Assembly (NCBI RefSeq): GCF_001544475.1
Contig: NZ_FCNW02000042.1
Span: forward strand, 1 to 54,009
Reading direction: 5' to 3'
Length of the DNA: 54,009 bases
Source: Caballeronia humi
GTDB taxonomy: Bacteria > Pseudomonadota > Gammaproteobacteria > Burkholderiales > Burkholderiaceae
Part shown: piece after piece, positions 33,637-42,414 of the stretch
Layout of the letters: each line of letters begins with the position of its first letter
Position numbering within the stretch: the stretch's first letter is position 1
Made by a program: the position numbers and the translations under genes
Notes under the pieces: generated by a model
Database searches by the model: none
What the model saw: the letters and a program-made list of their open reading frames with translations, nothing else
Told to the model about the DNA's origin: nothing

Positions 33637-34719
33637 ATGAAAACGAGCATGCAAAGCAAGCTCGACCAGCTTGCAAGACGGCTGGCCGATCTCAATGGCC
33701 TGTTGAGCCACGAAGGCGCGACCTCCGATATGGATCAATACCGGAAGCTTTCGCGCGAACACGCGGAAATCGGTCCGGTCGTCGAGCAGTATGGGCTGTG
33801 GCGTCAGGCGCTCACCGACGAAGCCACCGCGCAGGATCTGCTCACCGAACCGTCGATGCGCGATTTCGCCGAGGATGAAATCGGCGAGGCGCGCACGCGC
33901 ATGGCGAAGATCGAAAGCGACTTGCAGACGATGCTGCTGCCGAAAGACCCCAACGACGAGCGCAATATCTTCATCGAAATCCGCGCGGGCACGGGCGGCG
34001 ACGAATCCGCGCTGTTCGCCGGTGACCTGCTGCGCATGTATCTGAGGTACGCGGAGCGCAACCGCTGGTCGGTCGAGACGATGTCGGAAAGCGCGTCCGA
34101 TCTTGGCGGCTACAAGGAAGTGATCGTGCGGATCGCCGGCCAGGGCGCGTACTCGCGGCTCAAGTTCGAATCGGGCGGGCATCGCGTGCAGCGCGTCCCG
34201 GCAACCGAAACGCAGGGGCGCATCCACACCTCGGCGTGCACGGTCGCGGTGATGCCGGAGGCCGACGAACTCAGCGAAATCGTGATCAATCCGGCTGATC
34301 TGCGCATCGACACGTTTCGCGCATCGGGCGCGGGCGGGCAGCACATCAACAAGACCGATTCCGCCGTGCGCGTGACGCACTTGCCGACGGGAATCGTCGT
34401 GGAGTGCCAGGACGACCGCTCGCAGCACAAGAACAAGGATCGCGCGCTGAAGGTGCTCGCCGCGCGCATCAAGGACAAGCAGGCGCACGAGCAGCACGCG
34501 AAGGAAGCCGCGACGCGCAAGAGTTTGATCGGCTCGGGCGACCGGTCGGAGCGGATTCGCACCTATAACTTTCCGCAGGGGCGCATGTCCGATCATCGGA
34601 TCAATCTGACGCTCTACAAGCTCGAAGCCATCATGGACGGTGATCTCGACGAGCTGATCGGCGCGCTCGTCAGCGAGCATCAGGCGGAATTGCTCGCGGC
34701 ACTCGGTGACGCGGAGTGA
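33637..34719 (+). CDS. prfA: Peptide chain release factor 1
   Basis: Release factor of 360 aa that reads UAA and UAG. It has the stop-codon tripeptide PAT in VQRVPATETQGRIHTSACT and the GGQ loop GAGGQHINKTDSAV that triggers peptidyl-tRNA hydrolysis. The Gln of GGQ is methylated by PrmC, coded by the next gene. The prfA stop overlaps the prmC GTG start (GTGA), so synthesis of the factor and its modifier is coupled. Confidence 0.97.
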   Translation: MKTSMQSKLDQLARRLADLNGLLSHEGATSDMDQYRKLSREHAEIGPVVEQYGLWRQALTDEATAQDLLTEPSMRDFAEDEIGEARTRMAKIESDLQTMLLPKDPNDERNIFIEIRAGTGGDESALFAGDLLRMYLRYAERNRWSVETMSESASDLGGYKEVIVRIAGQGAYSRLKFESGGHRVQRVPATETQGRIHTSACTVAVMPEADELSEIVINPADLRIDTFRASGAGGQHINKTDSAVRVTHLPTGIVVECQDDRSQHKNKDRALKVLAARIKDKQAHEQHAKEAATRKSLIGSGDRSERIRTYNFPQGRMSDHRINLTLYKLEAIMDGDLDELIGALVSEHQAELLAALGDAE

Positions 34720-35552
34720 CGACGGTCGCCGAGTTGCTACGCGCGTCGCCGCTGCCCGCGCTCGAAACGCGGATTCTGCTCACGCACGTGCTCGGCTGGC
34801 GGCGCACGGAGCTGATCACGCGCGATCAGGAAGCGCTCGATGCGGATTTTGTCGAGCGATATCAGGCACTTGAGGCCCGTCGCGCGGCTGGCGTTCCGAT
34901 TGCGCAGATCGTCGGATCGCGCGAGTTTTTCGGGCTCGATTTCGACGTGACGCCCGATGTGCTGATTCCGCGGCCCGAAACCGAACTGCTGGTCGAAACG
35001 GCGCTCGGGGCGCTCGACGGTCGCGAAAACCCTCGCGTGCTCGATCTCGGCACGGGCAGCGGCGCGATTGCGGTCGCTATCGCTCACGCGCGCGACGACG
35101 CGCAAGTCTGGGCGGTGGATCGATCAGAAGCGGCGCTGGAAGTCGCCGGGCGCAACGCAGCGAACCTCCTCCACCCGGCGCGCTCCGGCGGTCCACTCAC
35201 CTTCGTGCAAAGCGACTGGACGCAGGCCGTCGATCAGTCGCTACGTTTCGATGTCATCGTCAGCAACCCGCCCTACATCGCCGACGACGATCCGCACCTG
35301 ACGCAAGGCGACTTGCGCTTCGAACCGCGCGCCGCCCTCACCGATGCCGCGGACGGCCTATCGGCCATTCGCGCGATCGTCCAGAGCGCGCCGTTTCTGC
35401 TCGTGCCCGCTGGCGCACTGTGGCTCGAACACGGCTACGACCAGGCCGCCGAAGTACGCGCGCTGCTCACCGCTCGCGGATTCACCGAAGTACGCACGGC
35501 GACCGATCTCGCCGGCATCGAACGCATCAGCGGCGGCGTTTTCACCGCCTGA
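34716..35552 (+). CDS. prmC: Release factor glutamine methyltransferase
   Basis: SAM-dependent N5-glutamine methyltransferase of 278 aa that modifies the GGQ glutamine of RF1 and RF2. The SAM site VLDLGTGSGAIAVAIA and the substrate-binding NPPY motif (IVSNPPYIADDD) are present, after an N-terminal helical domain. The start is GTG at 34716, overlapping the prfA stop by 4 nt. Family length is about 277. Confidence 0.95.
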   Translation: MTTVAELLRASPLPALETRILLTHVLGWRRTELITRDQEALDADFVERYQALEARRAAGVPIAQIVGSREFFGLDFDVTPDVLIPRPETELLVETALGALDGRENPRVLDLGTGSGAIAVAIAHARDDAQVWAVDRSEAALEVAGRNAANLLHPARSGGPLTFVQSDWTQAVDQSLRFDVIVSNPPYIADDDPHLTQGDLRFEPRAALTDAADGLSAIRAIVQSAPFLLVPAGALWLEHGYDQAAEVRALLTARGFTEVRTATDLAGIERISGGVFTA

Positions 35553-35661
35553 AGCGCGCGCCGGAAGCCCCGCTGCGCCTTCAACTCGTTTGAGCGAAAT
35601 CCGCTATCATTTCACTCTAATTCCGTTCAATCCCAGTACAAAACCGCCCCGCAGGAACGTC

Positions 35662-35976
35662 ATGGACACCCAAGAACGCATCAAGCAAATCGTCGATCAA
35701 AACCAGGTCGTCCTTTTCATGAAAGGCACGGCGCAGTTCCCGATGTGCGGCTTTTCGGGCCGTGCAATCCAGGTGCTGAAGGCATGCGGCGTCGACAACA
35801 TCACGACCGTCAACGTGCTCGAAGACGAAGGCGTCCGCCAGGGCATCAAGGAATTCTCGAACTGGCCGACCATTCCGCAGCTCTACGTGAACGGCGAGTT
35901 CATCGGCGGCTCGGACATCATGATGGAGATGTACCAGTCGGGCGAATTGCAGCAACTGTTCGCCGCAGCCGCCTGA
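35662..35976 (+). CDS. grxD: Monothiol glutaredoxin, Grx4 family
   Basis: Monothiol glutaredoxin of 104 aa. The active site is CGFS (Cys29) in FPMCGFSGRA, and the glutathione-binding WPTIPQLYVNGEFIGGSDIM follows. CGFS glutaredoxins hold and pass [2Fe-2S] clusters, often with a BolA partner, which is not in this window. The start at 35662 has AGGAA upstream. A TATCAT box at 35605-35610 may be its -10. ubiX begins 13 bp after the stop. Confidence 0.95.
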   Translation: MDTQERIKQIVDQNQVVLFMKGTAQFPMCGFSGRAIQVLKACGVDNITTVNVLEDEGVRQGIKEFSNWPTIPQLYVNGEFIGGSDIMMEMYQSGELQQLFAAAA

Positions 35977-35989
35977 TTTTCAGACTGAC

Positions 35990-36589
35990 GTGAACGCGCC
36001 CGCTGCCGTGCCGCGACGGCTGATCGTCGCCATCACCGGGGCAACGGGCGCCATCTACGGCGTGCGTCTGCTCGAGACGCTTCGCCGTCTTCCGGGCGTC
36101 GAGACACATTTGCTCGTCTCGACAGCCGGCTGGCTCAACATCCAGCACGAACTTCAATTCGACAAAGCCGACGTCCAGGCGCTCGCCGACGTCGTCCACA
36201 GCGTGCGCGACGTGGGCGCGAGCATCGCGTCGGGCTCGTTCGCGACCGACGGCATGATCGTCGCGCCCTGTTCGATGAAGACGCTCGCGAGCATCGCGCA
36301 CGGGCTCTCGGACAACCTCATCACGCGCGCCGCCGATGTCGTGCTGAAAGAACGCCGCCGGCTGGTGCTGCTCGTGCGCGAGACACCGTTCAACCTGGCG
36401 CATCTGCGCAACATGACCGCCGTCACCGAAATGGGCGGCATCATTTTTCCGCCGATGCCGGCGTTTTATCATCGCCCCGCGTCGATCGACGAGATGGTCG
36501 ATCACACGGTCGAGCGCGTGATCGACATGTTCGGCGTTCGCGCGCCCGTCGCCGCCGAATGGCGCGGCATGCGCGGCGAGACCGATTAA
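35990..36589 (+). CDS. ubiX: Flavin prenyltransferase UbiX
   Basis: Flavoprotein-like enzyme of 199 aa that joins a dimethylallyl group to FMN, making the prenyl-FMN cofactor of UbiD decarboxylases. Segments include IVAITGATGAIYGVRLLE, STAGW, GSFATDGMIVAPCSMKTLA, and RETPFNLAHLRNM with GGIIFPPMPAFY. The start is GTG at 35990. No ubiD is nearby, so its partner is elsewhere. It lies close behind grxD, suggesting a common transcript. Confidence 0.93.
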   Translation: MNAPAAVPRRLIVAITGATGAIYGVRLLETLRRLPGVETHLLVSTAGWLNIQHELQFDKADVQALADVVHSVRDVGASIASGSFATDGMIVAPCSMKTLASIAHGLSDNLITRAADVVLKERRRLVLLVRETPFNLAHLRNMTAVTEMGGIIFPPMPAFYHRPASIDEMVDHTVERVIDMFGVRAPVAAEWRGMRGETD

Positions 36590-36683
36590 CAACGCCCGCG
36601 ACACAATTCGTTGCTCGTCCTGCCGTTTATTAACCGAACGGCCGCGCCTATAGTGAGAGCAATCCCCTTTGAGGCTTGCTGCA

Positions 36684-37463
36684 ATGTCCCGACTTCCGAG
36701 CGTTTTCATCTCCCACGGCGCCCCGACGCTGCCCATCGACCCGTCGATGCCGTCCGCCGAATTCGCCTCTTTGGCCGATCAATTGCCGCGTCCGCGTGCC
36801 ATCCTGATGCTGTCGGCGCATTGGGGCACGGCGCAGCCGGTCGCGAGCATCGCTACGCAGCCTGAAACGATCCACGACTTTTACGGCTTCCCGCCCGCGC
36901 TCTATGAACTGCGTTATCCGGCACCGGGCGCGCCCGAATTGGGCAAGCGCGCCGCCGAGCTGCTCGCCGAGCAAGGCGTTCCTGCCGCGACGGCCGATCA
37001 CGGGCTCGATCACGGCGCCTGGGTGCCGCTGCTTCTGATGTTCCCGCAAGCCGACGTGCCGGTCGCGCAGTTGTCGATCCAGCCGCGGCTCGACGCCGCG
37101 CATCACTATCGCGTGGGCCGCGCGCTGCGGGCGTTGCGCGACGAAGGCGTGATGATCGTCGGATCGGGGCAGATCACGCACAACCTGCGCGCCGCCGATT
37201 TCGGCGCGCGTCCGGAAGACGCCGACCCGCGCGTGACCGAATTCACAGACTGGTTCGAGGCACGCCTCGCCGAGCGCGATATCGACGCTTTGCTCGACTA
37301 TCGCCGCCGTGCGCCGCACGCCGTGCTGATGCATCCGACGGACGAGCATCTGCTGCCGGTTTTCAGCGCTCTAGGCGCAGCAAGCGACGATTTCACGCTC
37401 GGCATCCAGTCGCTCGGCACGTTCCAGAAAACGCTCGCAATGACGAATTACGTGTTCAGCTAG
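36684..37463 (+). CDS. Class III extradiol dioxygenase, DODA/YgiD-like
   Basis: Protein of 259 aa of the LigB-fold extradiol dioxygenase family, resembling 4,5-DOPA dioxygenase and YgiD. The metal and catalytic histidines are in FISHGAPTLPID, LMLSAHWGT and GLDHGAWVPLLLM. It opens catechol-type rings; the natural substrate is unknown. The start is ATG 36684, with TTTGAGG upstream. It ends in FQKTLAMTNYVFS, as in relatives, and a terminator follows. Confidence 0.85.
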   Translation: MSRLPSVFISHGAPTLPIDPSMPSAEFASLADQLPRPRAILMLSAHWGTAQPVASIATQPETIHDFYGFPPALYELRYPAPGAPELGKRAAELLAEQGVPAATADHGLDHGAWVPLLLMFPQADVPVAQLSIQPRLDAAHHYRVGRALRALRDEGVMIVGSGQITHNLRAADFGARPEDADPRVTEFTDWFEARLAERDIDALLDYRRRAPHAVLMHPTDEHLLPVFSALGAASDDFTLGIQSLGTFQKTLAMTNYVFS

Positions 37464-37471
37464 GCACAAAA

Positions 37472-37500
37472 AGCCCGCCTCGATCACTCAGGCGGGCTCT
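37472..37500. terminator. Bidirectional terminator after the DODA-like gene
   Basis: A-run, then stem AGCCCGCCT (37472-37480) with AGGCGGGCT (37490-37498) and a weak T tail. It separates the DODA-like gene from the convergent pseudogene. Confidence 0.75.
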
Positions 37501-37517
37501 ATTACCGTCTAAAAAAC

Positions 37518-37959
37518 TCACGCGCCGACTTTGTGCAGACTATCGTCGCGGCTTTCGCGTTCGTCGAGATGCTCGCGGCGATACCCGGTGTGCACCCCCC
37601 AGTAGTAGAAAATGAGCGCCTGCACCCACGGATACGGCCACGTGCTCATGTACTGAATCGAACGTTCGGCTTCGATCGGAATGAAGGACACGATGGCGAT
37701 TCAGTTCGCTCACGCGCGGATGAAACCGACCAGCGCACCGTGCGAATAGCGTGCATAACGCACCATCCCGCCGATTCCGGAAAGATTGCGCCAAGTTCGG
37801 TGTAGATGAGCGCGAATCACCCTAGCGACGATCGACGCAGGCCCGGCAATTCCCCGCCCCGCCATGCGCCGAAAAGCCACGCCGATCCGATGATCGAACC
37901 AAGCCCGCAGCAGCAGCGCCGTTAGTCCGATGTTCCGTCAAAATGACCTCGTCACTCAC
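37518..37959 (-). pseudogene. Remnant of an APC-superfamily amino-acid permease
   Basis: Read on the minus strand across frames, the stretch gives permease-like pieces in order: a possible GTG start (37959, SDEVILTEHR), GLGSIIGS and WLFGAWR, IAGPASIVA, ALIYTELGAIFPES, GGMVRYARYSHGALVGF, IRA, then IAIVSFIPIEAERS and QYMSTWPYPW, and a C-terminal tail YYWGVHTGYRREHLDE ending at a TGA (37520-37518). At least two frame changes (one near 37772), TGA codons at 37712-37710 and 37703-37701 where relatives have Trp, and a large internal deletion after STWPYPW make it non-functional. About 135 codons remain of an expected 500 or so. The remnant is homologous by motif recall only. Confidence 0.75.
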
Positions 37960-38048
37960 TTCCCTTCATCTCGAAAGCCAAAACCGGCAGCGGCGCGGAT
38001 CGCTGTGAAGCCTTGCGGGCCGGGCATCCGGCGAACACAGACACACTT

Positions 38049-38089
38049 GGTGCAACCGGCTAAAAGCCGCGTAGTTTAGCGGTTGCACC
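38049..38089. repeat. Long near-perfect inverted repeat upstream of cspA
   Basis: GGTGCAACCGGCTAAA (38049-38064) pairs with TTTAGCGGTTGCACC (38075-38089), 15 bp with one bulged G and a 10-nt loop. No T-run follows on either strand. It lies between the permease remnant and the cspA promoter. It could be an operator, a terminator-like barrier or a dispersed palindrome. Confidence 0.6.
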
Positions 38090-38225
38090 CGTCGAATGCA
38101 GGAGTGAGGAGGCAGAAAACAGCGAAAAATTCACCGTTGCTAGCGGAATGCAACCAAAAATGCAAGCTTCGGAGGAACGGGCGTTGGCGAATCTCAAAAA
38201 TGTCCCTTCGGAGTTGTCGGATTTA

Positions 38226-38254
38226 TTGACCTTCCGATTGTTTCGCCGTATAAA
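38226..38254 (+). promoter_or_regulatory. cspA promoter
   Basis: -35 TTGACC (38226-38231), 17-nt spacer, -10 TATAAA (38249-38254). Transcription would start near 38261 and give a 5' leader of about 139 nt, the long untranslated leader expected for a cold-shock gene whose mRNA structure senses temperature. Confidence 0.7.
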
Positions 38255-38399
38255 GCTTCTTGCAGGATTTCAAGTGGCGAGTGAATTGGTCTTTCGTAGT
38301 TCGCCCATCACGGTACTCCGGTTGGTCCCATTGCCCCTTCCTTGATTTTCATGCACACCCGGGCTTCGGCCTTATTCAACTTCTTCAGGAACAAGTAAC

Positions 38400-38603
38400 A
38401 TGGAAACCGGTACCGTCAAGTGGTTCAATGACGCAAAGGGCTTTGGCTTTATCACGCCGGACGGCGGCGGCGAAGATCTGTTCGCCCATTTCTCGGAAAT
38501 TCGCGTGGAAGGCTTCAAGACGCTTCAGGAAAACCAAAAGGTTACCTTCGAAGTGAAGACCGGCCCGAAGGGCAAGCAAGCTGCGAACATCAAGCCGGCC
38601 TAA
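38400..38603 (+). CDS. cspA: Cold-shock protein, CspA family
   Basis: Single cold-shock domain of 67 aa that binds single-stranded RNA and DNA and melts mRNA structure. RNP1 is KGFGFI (in NDAKGFGFITPD) and RNP2 is LFAHF. It begins METGTVKWFND as the family does. It has its own promoter, a long leader and a strong terminator, so it is a monocistronic unit. Which of the several csp paralogues it is cannot be told; the symbol is generic. Confidence 0.93.
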   Translation: METGTVKWFNDAKGFGFITPDGGGEDLFAHFSEIRVEGFKTLQENQKVTFEVKTGPKGKQAANIKPA

Positions 38604-38623
38604 GCCTCTTGGGTTCACACACG

Positions 38624-38650
38624 AAAAACCCCGCCTCGGCGGGGTTTTTT
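38624..38650. terminator. Terminator between cspA and the Hsp70-like gene
   Basis: AAAAA-CCCCGCC-TC-GGCGGGG-TTTTTT, symmetric, so it serves the convergent genes on both strands. Confidence 0.9.
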
Positions 38651-38670
38651 GTTATCTGAATCTGCTTCGG

Positions 38671-39921
38671 TTACGAAAACATGCGGCGCGCGTAAATTCC
38701 AAGGCCTGTCGCGACGCTGGCAAGCCGGTCACCGAACACGGCCTGGGCGTCCGGAAACGCCGCCGCCAGCCCGTCCGACAGGAACTTGAGCCCCGTCGAT
38801 CCGCCCGTGAAATAGACGGCGCCCACATCGCCCGCTTTGACGCCCGCGCGGCGCACCGTTTCCCCCGCCGCTTCCACGATCCGGCGCATCTCGTCGCGGC
38901 CCGCGTCGATCAGTTGCGATTCGTCGAACGCAATCCGCAGCGCTTCCTCCACCTCTTCCATGTCGATTTCGGTCGTGCCGCCAGCGGCCACGTCGATCTT
39001 CGCCTCTTCCGCGTGCGCAGTGAGCGCGTGCCCGAGCCGCCGGTCGACGACGCGCATCAGCCGCTCGTGATGCCGCACATCCGTGTACAGATGCCGCATC
39101 AGTTGCAATTCGCCCGTGCGCTTCGGCGCATACACCGTGTTGATCAGGTGCCACGTCGCGAGATCGAAGTAGACGCGGTTCGGCACCTCGCGCCCTTCCG
39201 TGTCGATCGACTGGTAGCCGAGTTCGCGCAGCACCGTCGCGAGTTCGACGCGACGGTCGAAATCCGTCCCCGCGACGTGCACGCCGTAGTGTGCCAGCAC
39301 GTCGCTTTTGCGATCGAGCTGCATTGCGCGCTCCGGCCCCACGCGCACGAGCGAAAAATCCGACGTACCGCCGCCGATGTCGGCGACGAGCACGAGCCCT
39401 TCCTGCGTCAGCCGCGCTTCGTAGTCGAACGCGGCGGCGATCGGCTCGTACTGGAAGTGGATCTCCCGCAGTCCGATCGCGTGCGCGCACGCTTCGAGTT
39501 GCTTTTGCGCGAGGTTGTCGGCGCGCGGGTCGTCGTCGACGAAGAAGACCGGGCGGCCGAGCACCGCGCGCGTAATCGGCTCGGGAGCGAGCGCCTGCGC
39601 CTTCTGTTTCAGATGCTGCAGGAACAGCGTGATGACGTCGGTGTACTTGATCGCGGAGCCGTCGCCGAGATCGGTGCTCTGGTCGGCGAGCGGCGAACCG
39701 AGGATGCTCTTCATTGAACGCATCAGGCGGCCGTCGAAGCCGTCGATGTACGCCTCCAGCGCCGCGCGTCCGTAGGACTGGTTATCCTCGTCGGTGTTGA
39801 AGAAGACGGCCGTGGGCAGCGTCAGCGCCTCGCCTTCGACCGGCGCCAGCCGGATCGATTCGCCTGCGGGCAGTGCGACGGCGGAATTCGACGTGCCGAA
39901 ATCGATCGCGCAATAGGTCAT
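38671..39921 (-). CDS. Hsp70-family protein, YegD type
   Basis: Actin-fold ATPase of 416 aa that keeps only the nucleotide-binding part of Hsp70 and lacks the normal substrate-binding domain. Phosphate 1 is IDFGTSNSAVAL, the hinge segment is EPIAAAFDYE, phosphate 2 is VADIGGGTSDFSL, and the adenosine motif is VYFTGGSTGLKFL. This matches the YegD subfamily of uncharacterised chaperone-like proteins. The ATG at 39921 places the phosphate motif at residue 7, as usual. There is no grpE or dnaJ beside it. Confidence 0.85.
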   Translation of the reverse strand: MTYCAIDFGTSNSAVALPAGESIRLAPVEGEALTLPTAVFFNTDEDNQSYGRAALEAYIDGFDGRLMRSMKSILGSPLADQSTDLGDGSAIKYTDVITLFLQHLKQKAQALAPEPITRAVLGRPVFFVDDDPRADNLAQKQLEACAHAIGLREIHFQYEPIAAAFDYEARLTQEGLVLVADIGGGTSDFSLVRVGPERAMQLDRKSDVLAHYGVHVAGTDFDRRVELATVLRELGYQSIDTEGREVPNRVYFDLATWHLINTVYAPKRTGELQLMRHLYTDVRHHERLMRVVDRRLGHALTAHAEEAKIDVAAGGTTEIDMEEVEEALRIAFDESQLIDAGRDEMRRIVEAAGETVRRAGVKAGDVGAVYFTGGSTGLKFLSDGLAAAFPDAQAVFGDRLASVATGLGIYARRMFS

Positions 39922-40132
39922 GGACGTGGCGGCTCCGGCCAAAGCCGGGTCGCGAGCAAAAGTGGAGCGCGTTTTTATCACGTTCCGGGGAAGGCATCAA
40001 CCGGCACGCAGCATTCCTGCATGACGGAACAGAACTTGCTCGGAACGCCGGTAATTTGTGCTTGCCGGCCCTCTGGCCGGTTCCGTATCTTCACCTGAAA
40101 GAATACGCGGCGATACCCAGATACCCACGCAA

Positions 40133-41605
40133 ATGACGCAAACGACGACGGAGCATCATTCGAGCCACGACCCATCCACGATCATCGAAACCGACCTGCC
40201 CGGCCGGCTCGATCGCCTGCCGTGGGGCCGCTTTCACACGCTGATCGTGCTGGCGCTCGGGATCACCTGGTTGCTCGACGGGCTCGAGGTAACGCTCGCG
40301 GGCGCCGTGGCGAGCGCACTCAAAACGAGTCACGTGCTGCGATTTTCCAACGCCGATGTCGGGATCGCGGGCAGCGCGTATATCGCGGGCGCGGTGCTCG
40401 GCGCGCTGGGTTTCGGCTGGCTGACCGACCGGCTCGGGCGCCGCAAGCTGTTCTTCATCACGCTCTTTCTGTACGTCGCGGCGACGGCGGCGACCGCGTT
40501 CTCGTGGAATCTCGCGAGCTTCGTGCTGTTTCGCTTCCTGACTGGCGCGGGCATCGGCGGGGAATATACGGCGATCAACTCGACGATCCAGGAATTCACG
40601 CCCGCCCGCGTGCGCGGCTGGACCGATCTCGCGATCAACGGCACGTTCTGGGTCGGCGCGGGCATCGGTGCGGCGGGATCGATCGTGTTGCTCCACCCCT
40701 CGTTCTTGCCCCCCGACTGGGGCTGGCGCGCGTGTTTCCTGATCGGCGCGGTGCTCGGGCTCGCGATTCTACTGATGCGCATGTGGGTCCCCGAAAGCCC
40801 GCGCTGGCTGATCACGCACAATCGTGCAGACGAGGCGCGGGAAATCGTCGAGGGCATCGAGGCGCAGTTCCACGCGCACGGCGTCACGATTCCCGATACG
40901 CCCGTCAAGCCCCTGCGTCTGCACGCGCGCGAGCACACGAAGCTCGGCGAAGTCGTACATACGCTCTTTCACGCGCATCGGCGGCGTTCACTCGTCGGCC
41001 TCACGTTGATGACAGCGCAAGCCTTCTTCTACAACGCGATTTTTTTCACCTATGCGCTCGTGCTGACCGACTTCTACGGCGTGCCGGGCGATCACATCGG
41101 CTGGTACGTGCTTCCGTTCGCCGCGGGCAATTTCCTCGGTCCGATCGTGCTCGGCAAGCTCTTCGACGTGCTCGGCCGGCGCCGCATGATCGCTTTTACC
41201 TATGCGATTTCGGGTGTGCTGCTGACCGTTTCCGGTTATCTCTTCGCGCACGGAATGCTCACCGTCACGACGCAAACCCTCTCGTGGATGGTGATTTTCT
41301 TCTTTGCGTCGGCGGCGGCGAGTTCGGCTTATCTGACCGTCAGCGAGACGTTTCCGCTCGAAATCCGCGCGCTCGCGATTGCCGTGTTCTATGCGTTCGG
41401 GACGGCACTCGGCGGAATCATCGGACCGACGCTCTTCGGCCATCTGATCGATACGCACGAGCGCAGCGCGGTGTTCGTGGGCTATATGATCGGATCGGTG
41501 CTGATGATCGCGGCGGCGGTTGTCGCGGGGATCTGGGGCGTCGCGGCCGAGCGCAAGTCGCTGGAGGAGGTCGCGCGGCCGCTTTCGGCAGTGGCGGAGG
41601 AATGA
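40133..41605 (+). CDS. MFS transporter, sugar-porter/metabolite:H+ symporter type
   Basis: Protein of 490 aa with 12 predicted segments and a long loop after TM6. It shows the sugar-porter style motifs DRLGRRKLFF (loop 2-3), GAGIGGEYTAINST (TM4), PESPRWL after TM6, and DVLGRRRMIAF (loop 8-9). The substrate is unclear; relatives move organic acids, sugars or aromatic acids. The frame is open upstream, but ATG 40133 precedes the natural polar N-terminus. A small hairpin (CCGGCC-CTCT-GGCCGG, 40065-40080) lies in the upstream region. It is divergent from the Hsp70-like gene. Confidence 0.82.
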   Translation: MTQTTTEHHSSHDPSTIIETDLPGRLDRLPWGRFHTLIVLALGITWLLDGLEVTLAGAVASALKTSHVLRFSNADVGIAGSAYIAGAVLGALGFGWLTDRLGRRKLFFITLFLYVAATAATAFSWNLASFVLFRFLTGAGIGGEYTAINSTIQEFTPARVRGWTDLAINGTFWVGAGIGAAGSIVLLHPSFLPPDWGWRACFLIGAVLGLAILLMRMWVPESPRWLITHNRADEAREIVEGIEAQFHAHGVTIPDTPVKPLRLHAREHTKLGEVVHTLFHAHRRRSLVGLTLMTAQAFFYNAIFFTYALVLTDFYGVPGDHIGWYVLPFAAGNFLGPIVLGKLFDVLGRRRMIAFTYAISGVLLTVSGYLFAHGMLTVTTQTLSWMVIFFFASAAASSAYLTVSETFPLEIRALAIAVFYAFGTALGGIIGPTLFGHLIDTHERSAVFVGYMIGSVLMIAAAVVAGIWGVAAERKSLEEVARPLSAVAEE

Positions 41606-41690
41606 GGCGGGTTCTGTCTCGGAAATGTGCAGGTGGGTAACGATTCGTCGAGGGTCGTCCAGAGACGCAGACGTCTCTGGACGCGCGCTC

Positions 41691-42287
41691 TCACTCGAAC
41701 CCTTTCCCCCAAGCCCCATCGAACGCGATCTCGCTCAACGGGACCCGCGAGCGCGGCGCCGCTTCCCGCTCCCGCAACTTGTCTTCGAGCGCGTTCGCAT
41801 CGCCGTAATGGCCGAGCGCGATCATCGCGATGACCTGCACGTCTTCCGGCACCGCGAACTTTTCGCGGAACGCACCAGCATCGAATCCGCCCATCTGGTG
41901 CGCCGCGAGACCCAGCGCATGCGCCTGCAAAACCAGCGCCATCGCCGCCGCGCCCGTGTCGTACAACGCGCTGCGGTTCACGTCGCCCTTGGGGCCAATC
42001 GTCTGCGCAGTCGCGCAAATCAGCACGGGCACGTTCGCGTTCCAGCCCTGATTGAACGGCACGAGCGTATCGAATGCGGTCTTGAACTCGGCTTCGTGGC
42101 GATGCCGGTCGAAGGCGACGAAGCGCCAAGGTTGCAAATTACTCGACGACGGCGCCCAGCGCGCCGCTTCCAGCACCTGATGCAGTTGCTCGCGCGTCAC
42201 GGGCTCGTTGGAATACGCGCGCGGACTCCATCGGCCGGCGATCAGATCGTGGATATCGATTTCAGTCGGCGCTTTCTTCTCGGTCAT
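41691..42287 (-). CDS. Nitroreductase-family protein
   Basis: FMN-dependent oxidoreductase of 198 aa. The phosphate-binding segment RWSPRAYSNEPVT, the flavin loop ARWAPSSSNLQPWRFV, and GLAAHQMGGFD near the isoalloxazine are typical of the NAD(P)H nitroreductase superfamily. Members reduce nitro groups, quinones or enals; the true substrate is not evident. AGGGAA precedes the ATG at 42287. It is convergent with the transporter gene at 40133 and lies downstream of a second transporter on its own strand. Confidence 0.85.
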   Translation of the reverse strand: MTEKKAPTEIDIHDLIAGRWSPRAYSNEPVTREQLHQVLEAARWAPSSSNLQPWRFVAFDRHRHEAEFKTAFDTLVPFNQGWNANVPVLICATAQTIGPKGDVNRSALYDTGAAAMALVLQAHALGLAAHQMGGFDAGAFREKFAVPEDVQVIAMIALGHYGDANALEDKLREREAAPRSRVPLSEIAFDGAWGKGFE

Positions 42288-42414
42288 GGATGATTCCCTG
42301 TTCGTTGAAAAACGGCGCCAATCGGAAGGCCGATCAGCGCCGCAAAATGACAAGGATAACCAAGGTCGCGGCCGCGCGCCGAAGCCCGTCGCGCCACGTC
42401 TGCCCGAGCACCGG

